The notes: generated by a model from the letters alone, not told the origin. A stretch of DNA of 63,884 nucleotides from Promethearchaeota archaeon (GCA_030603385.1 JAUVXW010000025.1:1-63884), one strand, 5' to 3'; positions 36,000 through 45,252 are shown, counted from the first letter of the stretch. Translations and numbers: made by a program.

Positions 36000-37295
36000 C
36001 TAATCCCATTTAGGGCCTCCACTTTTTTCGACTGTGTCATCGTCGTCTTCAGAGTGGATTCGTTTTAAGTCAATATCTTGATAACCAGGGAGAACAGTAA
36101 GCATTCTTCTCATAGCAAATTCAACGTCTTTAGCAGAAGCGACGAACCTGCCTACTATTAATATATCGGCTCCTTGATCTAATGCATATGCCGCAGAACT
36201 TGGCTCAATACCACCTGCAACAGCAACTAATACTCGATCTCTACCTGAAGCTTTCTTTTGACTTGCATACAATTCTTTGATTTTTGGAGCTAAACCCCAT
36301 CTTTGTCTTTGTTGGGCATCGGGAGATTTATCCCCTGCTGCAGATTGCTCTACATCGATTCCTCTATGTATTATGACGACATCAGGTGTTTCTTTTAAGG
36401 AACTTAACTTCTCAATAGGATTTTGAACTTCCATAGTATCAACAAAGGCGTGAATACCAAGTCGTTGTGCCTCTAATATGAATTTATCAAGTGAAGCAGT
36501 AGCAGCTAAACCACTTGCTACGACACCATCGGCGGTTGCATCAAAGGCAAAATCAACTTCTAATTTTCCAACATCTAATGTTTTTAGATCGGCTACAATA
36601 AATTTCTCTTTTGCAACTTCTCGAATTTGTTTAATTGATTCAACACCATACTTTTTTAGAAAAGGCGTTCCAACTTCTAATATAATTCGGTCGCTCTTTG
36701 GTAGTTGTTTAACAACTTTTACTTGCTTTTCCAAGTTGGGATTGTCCAATGCTACTTGAATATAAGGGGGTCTCCATAATCTAGGAACCCTTATCCCAGC
36801 AACAGGGTGTTTTGCTCGATCCTTATCATAGAAGATCTTTTCAATTGGAGGATATCCTTTTAAAGCCCTTTGAATTGCTAATTTTGTAGCTCCGTAATTA
36901 TATTGGTAAATTTTTCGATAATCCTTGGCTTCAGGATGTATAAAAACACTAGCAATTATCAGCCACTCTTCTAATTTATTCATAGGAATTAAGCCTTCTT
37001 CGACAGCATCGGCAATTCCTTTCGCTACTGCTGCCTGAGCAGGCCCAAAAATCTTATTAGCATCTGCCATATCTGAAACTGTGACTTTAGGTACTATAAG
37101 ACTCACTGGTTTAGATAAGAGATTAGGTCTGATGGTTCCGAGCAATCCACCATGGCCCTTTGAAGGTGTACTTAACGCATTTGCAAATGAGATTCCTACA
37201 GGCCCATCTTTAGAACCGATTATTAAATCTATATGAGCTAGGTTTGGAGATTCCCCGATCAAGGCTTCTCCGATAAAGTAATCAGGTTTTGGCAT
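36000..37295 (-). CDS. fae-hps: Bifunctional formaldehyde-activating enzyme / 3-hexulose-6-phosphate synthase
   Basis: A 431-residue fusion. Residues 1-165 are formaldehyde-activating enzyme (GEALIGESPNLAHIDLIIGS, with the catalytic His, and GFAN-like ISFANALSTP). Residues 175-405 are the 3-hexulose-6-phosphate synthase barrel (DRIILEVGTPFLKKYGVESI, then FIVADLKTLDVGKLEVDFAF). Fae condenses formaldehyde with tetrahydromethanopterin and Hps links formaldehyde with ribulose 5-phosphate; in archaea the fusion supplies ribulose 5-phosphate or detoxifies formaldehyde. The same fusion is known from methanogens. The partner isomerase (Phi) is not in the window. Confidence 0.92.
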   Translation of the reverse strand: MPKPDYFIGEALIGESPNLAHIDLIIGSKDGPVGISFANALSTPSKGHGGLLGTIRPNLLSKPVSLIVPKVTVSDMADANKIFGPAQAAVAKGIADAVEEGLIPMNKLEEWLIIASVFIHPEAKDYRKIYQYNYGATKLAIQRALKGYPPIEKIFYDKDRAKHPVAGIRVPRLWRPPYIQVALDNPNLEKQVKVVKQLPKSDRIILEVGTPFLKKYGVESIKQIREVAKEKFIVADLKTLDVGKLEVDFAFDATADGVVASGLAATASLDKFILEAQRLGIHAFVDTMEVQNPIEKLSSLKETPDVVIIHRGIDVEQSAAGDKSPDAQQRQRWGLAPKIKELYASQKKASGRDRVLVAVAGGIEPSSAAYALDQGADILIVGRFVASAKDVEFAMRRMLTVLPGYQDIDLKRIHSEDDDDTVEKSGGPKWD

Positions 37296-37396
37296 ACAAT
37301 TTTCCTTTTATAATTATTTAAACTATCTTTTTATAATTTTGTGGAAATTAAATATTTATAATAGTGTATTTTTGAGATAACACTACAACTAACTAG

Positions 37397-37426
37397 AGTT
37401 AATCTTCTATTAATAAAATTATTGAT
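37397..37426. repeat. 30-bp direct repeat, left copy
   Basis: Starts AGTTAATCTTCTATTAATAA and ends at the T of ATTGAT. It is identical over 30 bases to 38415-38444 and brackets a single gene. It lies about 70 bases upstream of that gene. Confidence 0.85.
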
Positions 37427-37496
37427 CAACTTTCTTAAATGACCTCGTTATATCCATAAATTTAAATTGATGGCTTTATTTGTTTAACTTTAGGAG

Positions 37497-38420
37497 ATGA
37501 GAATCGAGCAAATTATTAAACTCGTAACAGAAGCGGCGGAAGGGAAAGATAACTTTAAAGAGGGAGCCGTAGGCACGAATAATTACGGTTTTGTGTTTAA
37601 AGATCTAAATTCCAACATTCCTTATGTTACCGACACTTATAGTCATAAATACTTTGAAGCAGGTTCTATGCGTGATGTATTGAAAATCTGGAAGAAGGTT
37701 AAAAGCTTTGAAGAACTAAAGGATCTTTCAAACTTCGATGAGAAAAATGATCTGTTACTTGTCGGTTCTCTGAAAACACTCGTTCCAACCCTTCAATTCG
37801 GGGGATTTAATATGTTTAGGATCTGGATGTTTGTGAAAACCCCAAAAGAACGTATGTTTCCTGCCACTTTCTATTGGGGTTCATCGGGGGTCTCTATTGG
37901 AGGATGGGCTTCATATGGTATCACTCCTTTCGCAAAAGAGATAATTTTTCCAGAAGATTTTTTGGAAATTGTAAATTTCACCCCCTTTAATTTTACCGAT
38001 AACGAGAGAGGTTGCTTTCTTGATGCTCTGGAGTTTGCTCTAAAGAAGGTTCCTGTTTCTGATTTCTGGGGAGTGTTTAACCGTGATATAGGAAATTCTT
38101 ATATGGGAATAAGGAGAGGGGAATCTTTTAATAAACTAATGCAGCATTTTGAGAGAGATCCAGAAGCTGAAAGAGAGGTCGAGGCTCTATTTGGAAGAAA
38201 ATTTAAGGATGGATATAACCAATCATTTATTATTAATTTGCTGCCTGGAATGAGAATATATGTTGTACAATTTGAATATGATATTGAACAAGATGATGTA
38301 ATTTTTGGGAATGCTAAAAAAATATTAGAATTTTGGAAATCCCAAAAAAAGACTTCTATTGCAGATAAAATCCATGAAAAACAAAAAATGTTTGCGAGGA
38401 TTAGGAAAGAAAATAGTTAA
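37497..38420 (+). CDS. Unknown soluble protein between direct repeats
   Basis: A 307-residue protein without membrane segments, recognisable domain or metal motif. It is rich in aromatic residues (WGSSGVSIGGWASYGITPF) and ends in a basic helix. Its 5' half is visibly richer in G and C and in codons such as CTC, GGG and GCG than neighbouring genes, which suggests transfer. The ATG is immediately preceded by TAGGAG, so the SD would be unusually close. A perfect 30-bp direct repeat lies on each side, the right copy including the stop codon. Function unknown. Confidence 0.65.
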   Translation: MRIEQIIKLVTEAAEGKDNFKEGAVGTNNYGFVFKDLNSNIPYVTDTYSHKYFEAGSMRDVLKIWKKVKSFEELKDLSNFDEKNDLLLVGSLKTLVPTLQFGGFNMFRIWMFVKTPKERMFPATFYWGSSGVSIGGWASYGITPFAKEIIFPEDFLEIVNFTPFNFTDNERGCFLDALEFALKKVPVSDFWGVFNRDIGNSYMGIRRGESFNKLMQHFERDPEAEREVEALFGRKFKDGYNQSFIINLLPGMRIYVVQFEYDIEQDDVIFGNAKKILEFWKSQKKTSIADKIHEKQKMFARIRKENS

Positions 38421-38444
38421 TCTTCTATTAATAAAATTATTGAT
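38415..38444. repeat. 30-bp direct repeat, right copy
   Basis: Identical to 37397-37426, and begins with AGT-TAA, so it overlaps the last sense codon and the stop of the bracketed gene. The copies are 1018 bases apart. Confidence 0.85.
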
Positions 38445-38481
38445 TGAATTATCTCTCAAATAATAAAAAAGAGCTTAAAAT

Positions 38482-39609
38482 TTAACTCTTAATTTCCATA
38501 ATTAATTCGTGTATACGATTAAGACCTGAAGTAAGGTAATCTGGAGGGAGTCCGAAACTAATCCGAAAAAATTTATCCATACCGAAATGGTCTCCTGGTA
38601 CAATGAATACACTCTTTTCCTTACGTAATCGCTCTGCAAATTCAGAGGAGTTGATGTCTAAATGATATCGAACGAAAGCAATTGCGGCTGCTTGTGGGGG
38701 AACAACATTAAAAGTATTTTCATGGTTATCCATCCATTTTTGTAGTATGGGATATCCCTTACTGATGTAATTTCGAGTACGTTGTATGATACGTGGTCGG
38801 ACTTTAGGAGAAAGTGCGATTGTAGCTAGTTTATTTGACAATATCGTAGCACTAATGGTAGTATATTCATGTCGCGCCCAAATTTTATCTACAGTGTCCA
38901 CAGGAGCAACCACCCAACCTATACGCAGCCCAGGTAATCCATAAGCTTTACTCATGCTACCAACTGCTATAACTTTATCATATCGCCCATAAAAAGACGG
39001 AGTTTGTTTATCTGTTAAACGTTCAGCCCCAGTGTAGACTTCATCAGCTAAAATCCATGCCCCAGCTTGCTCTGCTATATCTGTAATTGCGTTCATTTCA
39101 TTCTCGGTAAGAATATAACCTGTAGGATTATTAGGATTACATACGGCGATTAATTTGGTATTTTTTGATACGATTTCATTTAACTCATCTAAATCAGGTG
39201 CCCAACCATTTTCTTCACGTAGATGGAATGTTTTTAATTTGAAATTAAAGTTTTTAGCTATACCCCAAATTTGCATATAATTAGGCAGCATGATAACGAT
39301 TTCATCACCTGTATTAAGTAGTGTGTGAGTAGCATTATAATTAGCTTCAATTGCTCCTGTTGTAACTAATACATTATTCATTGTCGCACCGTCATACAAC
39401 GCGGCAATATTTTCTCTTAATTCAGGGATACCATTAACATATGGATAATTTAGGTCAGTAGAAAGTAGATGATTGATATAATCAGGATCATCTGAAAGTA
39501 ATTCGCTGAGCAAAATTGGATGTGCACCACTTTCAGATAGGTTGAATTCAACTTCTTGTTCATACTTGGACATCCAACGCTCCATAAGAAAGGGTTGAAA
39601 TTGTGGCAT
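38482..39609 (-). CDS. Class I/II pyridoxal-phosphate aminotransferase
   Basis: A 375-residue fold-type I aminotransferase: NPNNPTGYILTENEMNAI, the Asp-x-Val-Tyr motif DEVYTGAE, and the PLP-lysine region GSMSKAYGLPGLRIGWVV. The Arg that binds the substrate carboxylate is in FFRISFGLP. The amino-donor specificity cannot be read from sequence. It is a single gene with its own promoter space. Confidence 0.85.
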   Translation of the reverse strand: MPQFQPFLMERWMSKYEQEVEFNLSESGAHPILLSELLSDDPDYINHLLSTDLNYPYVNGIPELRENIAALYDGATMNNVLVTTGAIEANYNATHTLLNTGDEIVIMLPNYMQIWGIAKNFNFKLKTFHLREENGWAPDLDELNEIVSKNTKLIAVCNPNNPTGYILTENEMNAITDIAEQAGAWILADEVYTGAERLTDKQTPSFYGRYDKVIAVGSMSKAYGLPGLRIGWVVAPVDTVDKIWARHEYTTISATILSNKLATIALSPKVRPRIIQRTRNYISKGYPILQKWMDNHENTFNVVPPQAAAIAFVRYHLDINSSEFAERLRKEKSVFIVPGDHFGMDKFFRISFGLPPDYLTSGLNRIHELIMEIKS

Positions 39610-39824
39610 TTTAATATCTTTTTTGTTTTGAAATAATATAAATGAGTATTAGATTTATTTTAATTGGTTCTTTATAAAGAATTTTTAAAAAATCCGTAGG
39701 ATGAGGAAAAACCAGTTTTAAAGTAGTTTTATAATGATATTCGCAAAATTATTTATAGCAAAATTGACATTTATATCAAAGAAACAAATTAAATTTAATT
39801 ATATAATAAGAGTGAAAGTGAACC

Positions 39825-40121
39825 ATGTATACTATTGCTGAGGGAAAATTCCCAAAAAAACCAGGGTACGGTAATATCTTGGAAGTGTGCAGAAAAGATT
39901 TCAGGAATTTTAAAAGAGATAATGAAAATAAAGTTTATAAGCTTTTTAATGAAAATAATCTACGATTTACTGAAATAAGAATGGATCCTTTATCAATTAA
40001 TAACCATAAAGATAATATGGAAAGTATAAGGGAACTTATTAAAGAAGGAAAAGAAGATATTGCATTTTCGTTATTTTTTAGGACTTTTCCAACATGTTTA
40101 CCCCATAGATCAAGGCTTTAA
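39825..40121 (+). CDS. Small protein of unknown function
   Basis: A 98-residue frame with a TATA-like AATTATATAATAAG about 20 bases upstream of an SD-like GTGAAAGTGA. The sequence is ordinary in composition (FTEIRMDPLSINNHKDNMES) but I recognise no family. Its last bases overlap the end of the alkyltransferase-like gene on the other strand by 3 bases. It may be a real small gene. Confidence 0.45.
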   Translation: MYTIAEGKFPKKPGYGNILEVCRKDFRNFKRDNENKVYKLFNENNLRFTEIRMDPLSINNHKDNMESIRELIKEGKEDIAFSLFFRTFPTCLPHRSRL

Positions 40122-40456
40122 AATGTCTTTATATTTTCAATTGAATCGATATCCCAGAGATATTTTTTTAAATCAATTTTAAATTCACCTGAAAACTCAA
40201 TACCTTCCATCTCCAAAAGTCTTTTTTGGTGCTGTTTATCTTCGATTGAATTCATAGATAATTTACCATTTGAGCTTATAACACGATGCCATGGCAAATG
40301 ATATTTTTTACTAGAAGAATGAAGAATCCATGATACTTGTCTAGCGGCTCTTGGATTTCCTGCTAATTTAGCTATGAATCCATAGGTTAAAACTTTTCCT
40401 TTAGGGATGTTCTTAATAATATAAACGATATTTTCAGTAAAAAGGCTCGGGATTAT
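40118..40456 (-). CDS. Alkyltransferase-like (ATL) protein with non-standard start
   Basis: Reading the minus strand gives an uninterrupted 112-residue protein of the O6-methylguanine methyltransferase fold: IPKGKVLTYGFIAKLAGNPR, AARQVSWIL, then LPWHRVISSNGKLS. The active-site PCHRV of the methyltransferase is PWHRV here, the mark of ATL proteins that bind alkylated guanine and flag it for nucleotide excision repair without repairing it. No ATG, GTG or TTG occurs at the expected start. An AAGGTG lies 4 bases before an ATA (40456-40454), giving IIPSLFTENIVYIIK, so ATA may start translation. It overlaps no upstream gene and follows the radical SAM gene by 11 bases. Confidence 0.75.
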   Translation of the reverse strand: MIPSLFTENIVYIIKNIPKGKVLTYGFIAKLAGNPRAARQVSWILHSSSKKYHLPWHRVISSNGKLSMNSIEDKQHQKRLLEMEGIEFSGEFKIDLKKYLWDIDSIENIKTF

Positions 40457-40467
40457 ACTACACCTTT

Positions 40468-41844
40468 TTAAAAATCTAACTCAATTTTTTTTGCAATAGA
40501 ATATAATTTCTCTAATTTTATTAAATTTAAATCTGGTGTTTCAAATATTATGTGATTACAATCATATTTGCTGAAATCATATTCGATTATTTCAATCCCA
40601 AAATTTTCTCTTTGGTCCCATAATTGAGAGCCGGGATAAGGAGTTGCCACAAAATAGTTAATTTTATCACCTTTATCTAATGGCAATTTCCCAATATAAT
40701 CAATTGTTTTATTAAAAGTATCTTCTGTTTCTCCTGGTAACCCCAGAACAAAATAGGCTTGGACAGGGATTTTATGCTTTTTTAAGCTCAAAATTCCATT
40801 CTTTACCTTGGAGGGATCTTGATACTTAAAATTTTTCTCTAAAACTTCTATGTCTGCAGACTCAATTCCGGTTGCAATTAATCTGCATCCTGCTTTTTTT
40901 AATAAGCGAGCTTCTTCCTCGGATATTACATCTACACGAAGTTCACATCCCCAAGGAATTTCTATTTTGTTTTGTATAAACATCTTGCAAAATCCTCTAA
41001 AAAACTCTCTATTTATGTTGATGTTATCGTAAAAGTTGATATAACTATAAGTTTGCATAGAAATAATATCTCTTATTTCAGACAAAATCGATTCAATGCT
41101 CCTAATTTTAGTCTTTTTGAAAAGTTTTTGTCTTGAACAAAACGAACATTGATTAGGGCATCCTCTATTAACAATCACGTTAGCAACTGTATAGTAATAA
41201 TATTCATGAGATAATTTATAACGTGCTGGTAAAGGTAGACGTTTTAAATCAGTTGTAATTACAGCATTGTTTACTATAAGATTTCCTTTTGAGTTATTAA
41301 AAGCAATTCCTTGAATAGAGGATAAATTATCTTCAATATCCGCCAAATTCTTACTATTTGATATCTGAAAGATTAATAATTTAACCAATTTGAGAAAAGA
41401 ATTTTCGGATTCCCCGATACAAATGAAATCAATTAGATTTTCAGTTTTAAAATCGTTTTCTAATATTTCTTTATACATAAAAGTAACATGAGGCCCTCCT
41501 AGAACTACAAAATTATTCCTATCTTGTTCCTTTATAATTTTGGCGAGATCAAGAACAAGGTGGAAAGTATTGGTTAGAGATGTAACCCCAAAGATTTTAT
41601 ACGCTGAAATCTTTTCTCCTATTACTTTTTTTAACTCTATTTCGTCTAAATCTAAATATTGTTCAAGATCTAATATATCAACTGGAATATTGTTTGAATC
41701 TAAGACTGCTGCTAAATACAAGATGCCTAAATTAGGGTCTCTAAAAAATTTTCTTTGAACTTCAGAAGATTTTGAAGTTTTAGGATTGATTAGTAGAATC
41801 ATCTTTGGGTGAACTTTATTCTTTCTTAGTTGAATCTTCTTCAA
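40468..41844 (-). CDS. B12-binding radical SAM protein
   Basis: A 458-residue protein. The N-terminal domain ([20 protein letters not shown], then [16 protein letters not shown]) is cobalamin-binding-like. The radical SAM motif is [11 protein letters not shown] near residue 230, and a later [18 protein letters not shown] is typical of this class. The reaction (methyl transfer, ring contraction or other) is unknown. Its start overlaps the end of the upstream gene by 29 bases, so they are probably co-translated. Confidence 0.8.
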   Translation of the reverse strand: MKKIQLRKNKVHPKMILLINPKTSKSSEVQRKFFRDPNLGILYLAAVLDSNNIPVDILDLEQYLDLDEIELKKVIGEKISAYKIFGVTSLTNTFHLVLDLAKIIKEQDRNNFVVLGGPHVTFMYKEILENDFKTENLIDFICIGESENSFLKLVKLLIFQISNSKNLADIEDNLSSIQGIAFNNSKGNLIVNNAVITTDLKRLPLPARYKLSHEYYYYTVANVIVNRGCPNQCSFCSRQKLFKKTKIRSIESILSEIRDIISMQTYSYINFYDNININREFFRGFCKMFIQNKIEIPWGCELRVDVISEEEARLLKKAGCRLIATGIESADIEVLEKNFKYQDPSKVKNGILSLKKHKIPVQAYFVLGLPGETEDTFNKTIDYIGKLPLDKGDKINYFVATPYPGSQLWDQRENFGIEIIEYDFSKYDCNHIIFETPDLNLIKLEKLYSIAKKIELDF

Positions 41845-42631
41845 TATTATCTTTAGGTAGTTGGTCTGGAATTTTAAAAGCTCTAATTAAATCTTCAAGA
41901 GAGCCGGGTTTATTAAATTTCTCTTCATAAATTACAGGCACTTGTAATTCCAAAGGAGTGGATTTATCATCTTTTTTAATATATAATTCTAATCCTTGTA
42001 TTTTTCTATCTTTAATAATCAATCTTGTCGAATAATTATGATCTTTAAAAAGAGTAAACCCATTGTTTAATCGTCCCAATTTTACAGGTTTTATCGAGAT
42101 TATTTCTTCTTTCACAAATGCTTCTGTAACTTCTTCATCTGTGAAAATTTGACCCCCTATTATTATGAATCTTCGAATTAAATTTTCTGGTTGTGGAAAT
42201 TGATTAATATATTCAATTGCCTTCTTTAAATGAGGATTTTGGATTGATGTATCTATAATATATTTATCTGGGGTTTTTTTTGAGAAATCTTTTTCTTCAA
42301 TGGATTTCGCACGTCCAGGACCTAATTGTTTATTCATAAGTTCTTGAAATTCTGTATCAGCTTGAGAATGCATATTCAAAGGATACACCCTATAAAATAA
42401 TTTTAACTGCTGCCGTAGCATTCCTGCTAGAATTCCACCATAGATTTGAACTTTAAGTGAACTTTGAGGCTCATTATAAGTCCAAATTCTCTTAGTATCG
42501 TGATCTACAAGTAAAAATACCTTACCATCGCTAGCATCACTTATTATATCGCTAACTAATACCCCCTCTATCACTTCTTTTGTTTCCATGAAAGGAAATT
42601 CTACTCGCTCAATTACTTCAAATATCTGCAT
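41816..42631 (-). CDS. Unknown protein with a possible gelsolin-like domain
   Basis: A 271-residue protein. Residues 30-100 ([20 protein letters not shown], then [20 protein letters not shown]) have the order of a gelsolin-like fold: a strand with Asp, an aromatic strand, then a long helix. The match is weaker than in the gene at 44507. A second alpha/beta domain covers residues 140-250. There are no membrane segments. The gene overlaps the radical SAM gene by 29 bases, which may mean a shared pathway or regulation. Confidence 0.5.
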   Translation of the reverse strand: MQIFEVIERVEFPFMETKEVIEGVLVSDIISDASDGKVFLLVDHDTKRIWTYNEPQSSLKVQIYGGILAGMLRQQLKLFYRVYPLNMHSQADTEFQELMNKQLGPGRAKSIEEKDFSKKTPDKYIIDTSIQNPHLKKAIEYINQFPQPENLIRRFIIIGGQIFTDEEVTEAFVKEEIISIKPVKLGRLNNGFTLFKDHNYSTRLIIKDRKIQGLELYIKKDDKSTPLELQVPVIYEEKFNKPGSLEDLIRAFKIPDQLPKDNIEEDSTKKE

Positions 42632-42805
42632 AATGGGTGATACATGAAATTCCTATATAATTTTTATAGGTTATTATAGTTAAAATAAATTGCATAAAAT
42701 GTAGATATACAGAAAATAAATCTAAACCCTAAATTCATAAAATTTTTATGAAAATATACATTTTTAAAGTTAATCTTGTTTATTCAACTTCGATTATGAT
42801 GCATC

Positions 42806-43210
42806 GTGTCTTCTGAAAAAATTGTTTATAAGTTAAATATAAGCGGTGGAAATAAAGGACCTGGAAAAGGATTGTCTAAACTAATTGAAATAGATGAAAA
42901 AAAGTTTAGATTTGAAGGAATGAAAATCGGGGATAACATCAAAGGAGGGCTCGTAGGATTTCCGAACTATGAGTTTGAAATTACGGGTGGAAGTGATTCG
43001 AGCGGATTTCCAATGAGAAAAGATGTACATGGACCAGTAAAGAAAAAGATTCTTGTCTCCAAACGTGGTATAGGATACAAACCCAGAAGAAAAGGTGAGA
43101 AAAAAAGAAAAATGGTAAGAGGCAATGAAGTAACCTTTGATATGACTCTGATCAATTTAAAAGTTGTTAAATACGGAGAAGCCGAACTTTTCAAGAAAGA
43201 AAAAGAATAA
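42806..43210 (+). CDS. rps6e: Small ribosomal subunit protein eS6
   Basis: A 134-residue eS6 with the characteristic LVGFPNYEFEITGGSDSSGF, followed by FPMRKDVHGP and the basic RGIGYKPRRKGEKKRKMVRG. The start is GTG (GTG-TCT-TCT). It is followed after 22 bases by eL24, forming a ribosomal operon typical of archaea. Confidence 0.95.
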   Translation: MSSEKIVYKLNISGGNKGPGKGLSKLIEIDEKKFRFEGMKIGDNIKGGLVGFPNYEFEITGGSDSSGFPMRKDVHGPVKKKILVSKRGIGYKPRRKGEKKRKMVRGNEVTFDMTLINLKVVKYGEAELFKKEKE

Positions 43211-43232
43211 ATAAATTACCAAATGAAAAATC

Positions 43233-43415
43233 ATGGTTAAAGTTAAAAAATGCAGTTTCTGCGGTTATGATATACCAATTGGAAGGGGTCTAATGGTGAT
43301 CAGAAGAGACGGTACAATTTTAAATTTTTGTTGTAATAAATGCAGAAAATCAATGCTTGATTATAATAAAAAAGCAAGAAAAACAAGATGGACAGCTCAT
43401 TACGGAAAACAATGA
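43233..43415 (+). CDS. rpl24e: Large ribosomal subunit protein eL24
   Basis: A 60-residue eL24 with a zinc ribbon: CSFCGYDIPIGRGLMV and later CCNKCRKS, then the basic tail ARKTRWTAHYGKQ. It lies 22 bases downstream of eS6. Confidence 0.95.
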   Translation: MVKVKKCSFCGYDIPIGRGLMVIRRDGTILNFCCNKCRKSMLDYNKKARKTRWTAHYGKQ

Positions 43416-43477
43416 GTTTATATTTCTAGTTAATAATTTGGATTTTTTAAAAAATGTTTAAGAGCAATATAGTTTCC

Positions 43478-43678
43478 TTATTGTAATCGAGGAAATTTAA
43501 GTAATTCATCGATTAAGTCAACATGTGACACAATCATTCTTTTACAGCACCATCTCTCAATTCCTAGCTCCTTAAAAGCCTGCTCAGAGCTTTCCCCTTT
43601 CTCAATATATTCTAAATAAGGTTTGTATACGTGAGCAACGAGCTTACCGCATGAAAAACAACGGATCGGTATAATCAT
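43478..43678 (-). CDS. rpoN: DNA-directed RNA polymerase subunit N (Rpo10/RPB10)
   Basis: A 66-residue Rpo10 with the zinc-binding pattern CFSCGK at the N-terminus and RWCCKRMIVSHVDLID in the second half, exactly the family layout. It encodes the small scaffolding subunit of archaeal RNA polymerase. It is transcribed on its own, convergent with eL24. Confidence 0.95.
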   Translation of the reverse strand: MIIPIRCFSCGKLVAHVYKPYLEYIEKGESSEQAFKELGIERWCCKRMIVSHVDLIDELLKFPRLQ

Positions 43679-43831
43679 AATTTCAGTAAAGAACCATGGT
43701 AAAAAAATTTTTAGGTTTTACGTCCCAAATGAAAAATTTTATTTTTAATCTTGTATTAATTACTGTATCAAATATCGATGAATTATGAAAATATATTATA
43801 ATAAATGTATATTTGAAGGAGATGATTAAAA

Positions 43832-44203
43832 ATTTCATATATTAAATTTCAAGTCCCAGATAAATTAAAAACTTCACTAAAGACAGCATTAAGCAAAATT
43901 GCCGAATCTCGAGATTCTAAAATCCGAAAGGGAATGAACGAGGTTACCAAATCTATTGAAAGACAACTTGCAAAACTCATTGTTATGGCTGAGGATGTTA
44001 GTCCTCCAGAAATTCTATTCCATATTCCGCTTTTATGTGAAGAAAAAGGAATTCCTTATGCATACTTGTCAACTAAAAAAGAACTAGGAAATACAGTGAG
44101 AATTAATGTATCAGCAAGCGCTATTGCTATAGAGAACGTTGGAACAGGAAATGATGGCGTTTTAGATGATGTGATAAAGAAATTGGAAGAAATTAAAAAA
44201 TAA
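43832..44203 (+). CDS. rpl7ae: Ribosomal protein L7Ae (eL8)
   Basis: A 123-residue L7Ae. Only the part from ATG 43934 starts with a standard codon, but homologous sequence continues upstream as SYIKFQVPDKLKTSLKTALS. The core (KIRKGMNEVTKSIERQLAKL, VMAEDVSPPEILFHIPLLCE) binds kink-turn RNA. In frame there is only ATT at 43832-43834, ten bases after GGAG, or an ATG at 43822 one base out of frame. Either ATT starts the protein or one base is wrong in the A5T3 run at 43828-43835. It precedes eS28 by 19 bases. Confidence 0.85.
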   Translation: MSYIKFQVPDKLKTSLKTALSKIAESRDSKIRKGMNEVTKSIERQLAKLIVMAEDVSPPEILFHIPLLCEEKGIPYAYLSTKKELGNTVRINVSASAIAIENVGTGNDGVLDDVIKKLEEIKK

Positions 44204-44222
44204 ATAAACCTGGTGAAATTAT

Positions 44223-44468
44223 TTGGTTAAATTAGATAAATCAAAGGGAGTCCGTACTCAAGATCTATCCACACCCGCCCAAGTCATTCAAATAATTGGG
44301 CGAACTGGGCTCACAGGCGAAATCACTCAGATTAAAGTAAGGATTTTAGATGGACCTGATAGAAATCGCATCTTAACTAGAAACGTGAAAGGCCCTATTA
44401 GAATAAATGATATAGTAATCCTACGAGAAGTAGAAAGAGAGGCCCGTAAAATAAGAAAACGCCGATAA
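44223..44468 (+). CDS. rps28e: Small ribosomal subunit protein eS28
   Basis: An 81-residue eS28: [20 protein letters not shown], then [19 protein letters not shown] and the basic tail [13 protein letters not shown]. It starts with TTG. It is coupled to the L7Ae gene. Confidence 0.93.
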   Translation: MVKLDKSKGVRTQDLSTPAQVIQIIGRTGLTGEITQIKVRILDGPDRNRILTRNVKGPIRINDIVILREVEREARKIRKRR

Positions 44469-44506
44469 AATATATTTTTTATTTACAATTAATTATAATT
44501 ACCTAA

Positions 44507-45112
44507 TTATTTTTCCACCAAATGCTTTTTCTCTATTAAAATTTCAAGTTCTGATACAAGCCAACATAATTCTTCATAAGTGGAGGAGGATTTAAGAATT
44601 TCTTTAGTTTTTTTATTAATTTCCTTTTCCGAAGGTTCCTTATTTACTTTTAAAAGGGTTAATTGTAATTCAGCTAATCGTCTAGATAAATCCTCATAGG
44701 ATACTTTTTCGTTTGAAAGTTTATGGGCAGCAAGAGTTAATTCTGCTTCTAGATCCATTTCCAGTCCTGATTCAATGAGTTCTAAAGTGTCTTCAATTTC
44801 TAGTTCTAATTCCTCTCTCTTTTCTAAAGATGCATCTTCGTCTAAACCCTTCTTTAGAAGATCCATAATAGCAAGAAAAGCTCCAAATTCCTTATCCTGA
44901 TTAATAATTTGGATTTTAGCAGTTGTTTTCCGCTTATTATTTAAACTGTTTGCTCTTTTTTTACTAAAATCTCTCTTTCTTTTAGACGAATTTGAGCCAT
45001 ACCATAAGTATATTATTTTAAAATCATCAATTAAATAAACTTTAGTGTTGCTGAAATCAACTTTACTTATTTTCCTCATTGCCCCATTTTCATATACGCT
45101 ATATAATATCAC
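44507..45112 (-). CDS. Gelsolin-like domain protein
   Basis: A 201-residue protein. Residues 22-76 match a gelsolin-like domain: KVYLIDDFKIIYLWYGSNSS, KRKRDFSKKRANSLNNKRK, then AKIQIINQDKEFGAFLAIM, the familiar order of a strand, a Trp-x-Gly strand, a long basic helix and an Asp/Glu turn. The remaining 110 residues are helical and acidic (ELELEIEDTLELIESGLEM). Gelsolin-like proteins bind actin in eukaryotes and short ones are common in Asgard archaea. Actin binding here is inferred. It sits between ribosomal and Kae1 clusters, facing them convergently from eS28. Confidence 0.75.
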   Translation of the reverse strand: MILYSVYENGAMRKISKVDFSNTKVYLIDDFKIIYLWYGSNSSKRKRDFSKKRANSLNNKRKTTAKIQIINQDKEFGAFLAIMDLLKKGLDEDASLEKREELELEIEDTLELIESGLEMDLEAELTLAAHKLSNEKVSYEDLSRRLAELQLTLLKVNKEPSEKEINKKTKEILKSSSTYEELCWLVSELEILIEKKHLVEK

Positions 45113-45252
45113 AGTTCTTTTTTTCGTTTTTGAATTACTATAGTAAAACTAAGTAAAATAGAATTTTAAATTTTGACAACAAGAAAATGAAGAAATACTT
45201 TGATTTAACCATTTCAGAAAAATTTAGGTGTATTTATAATTTTGTAAATATT

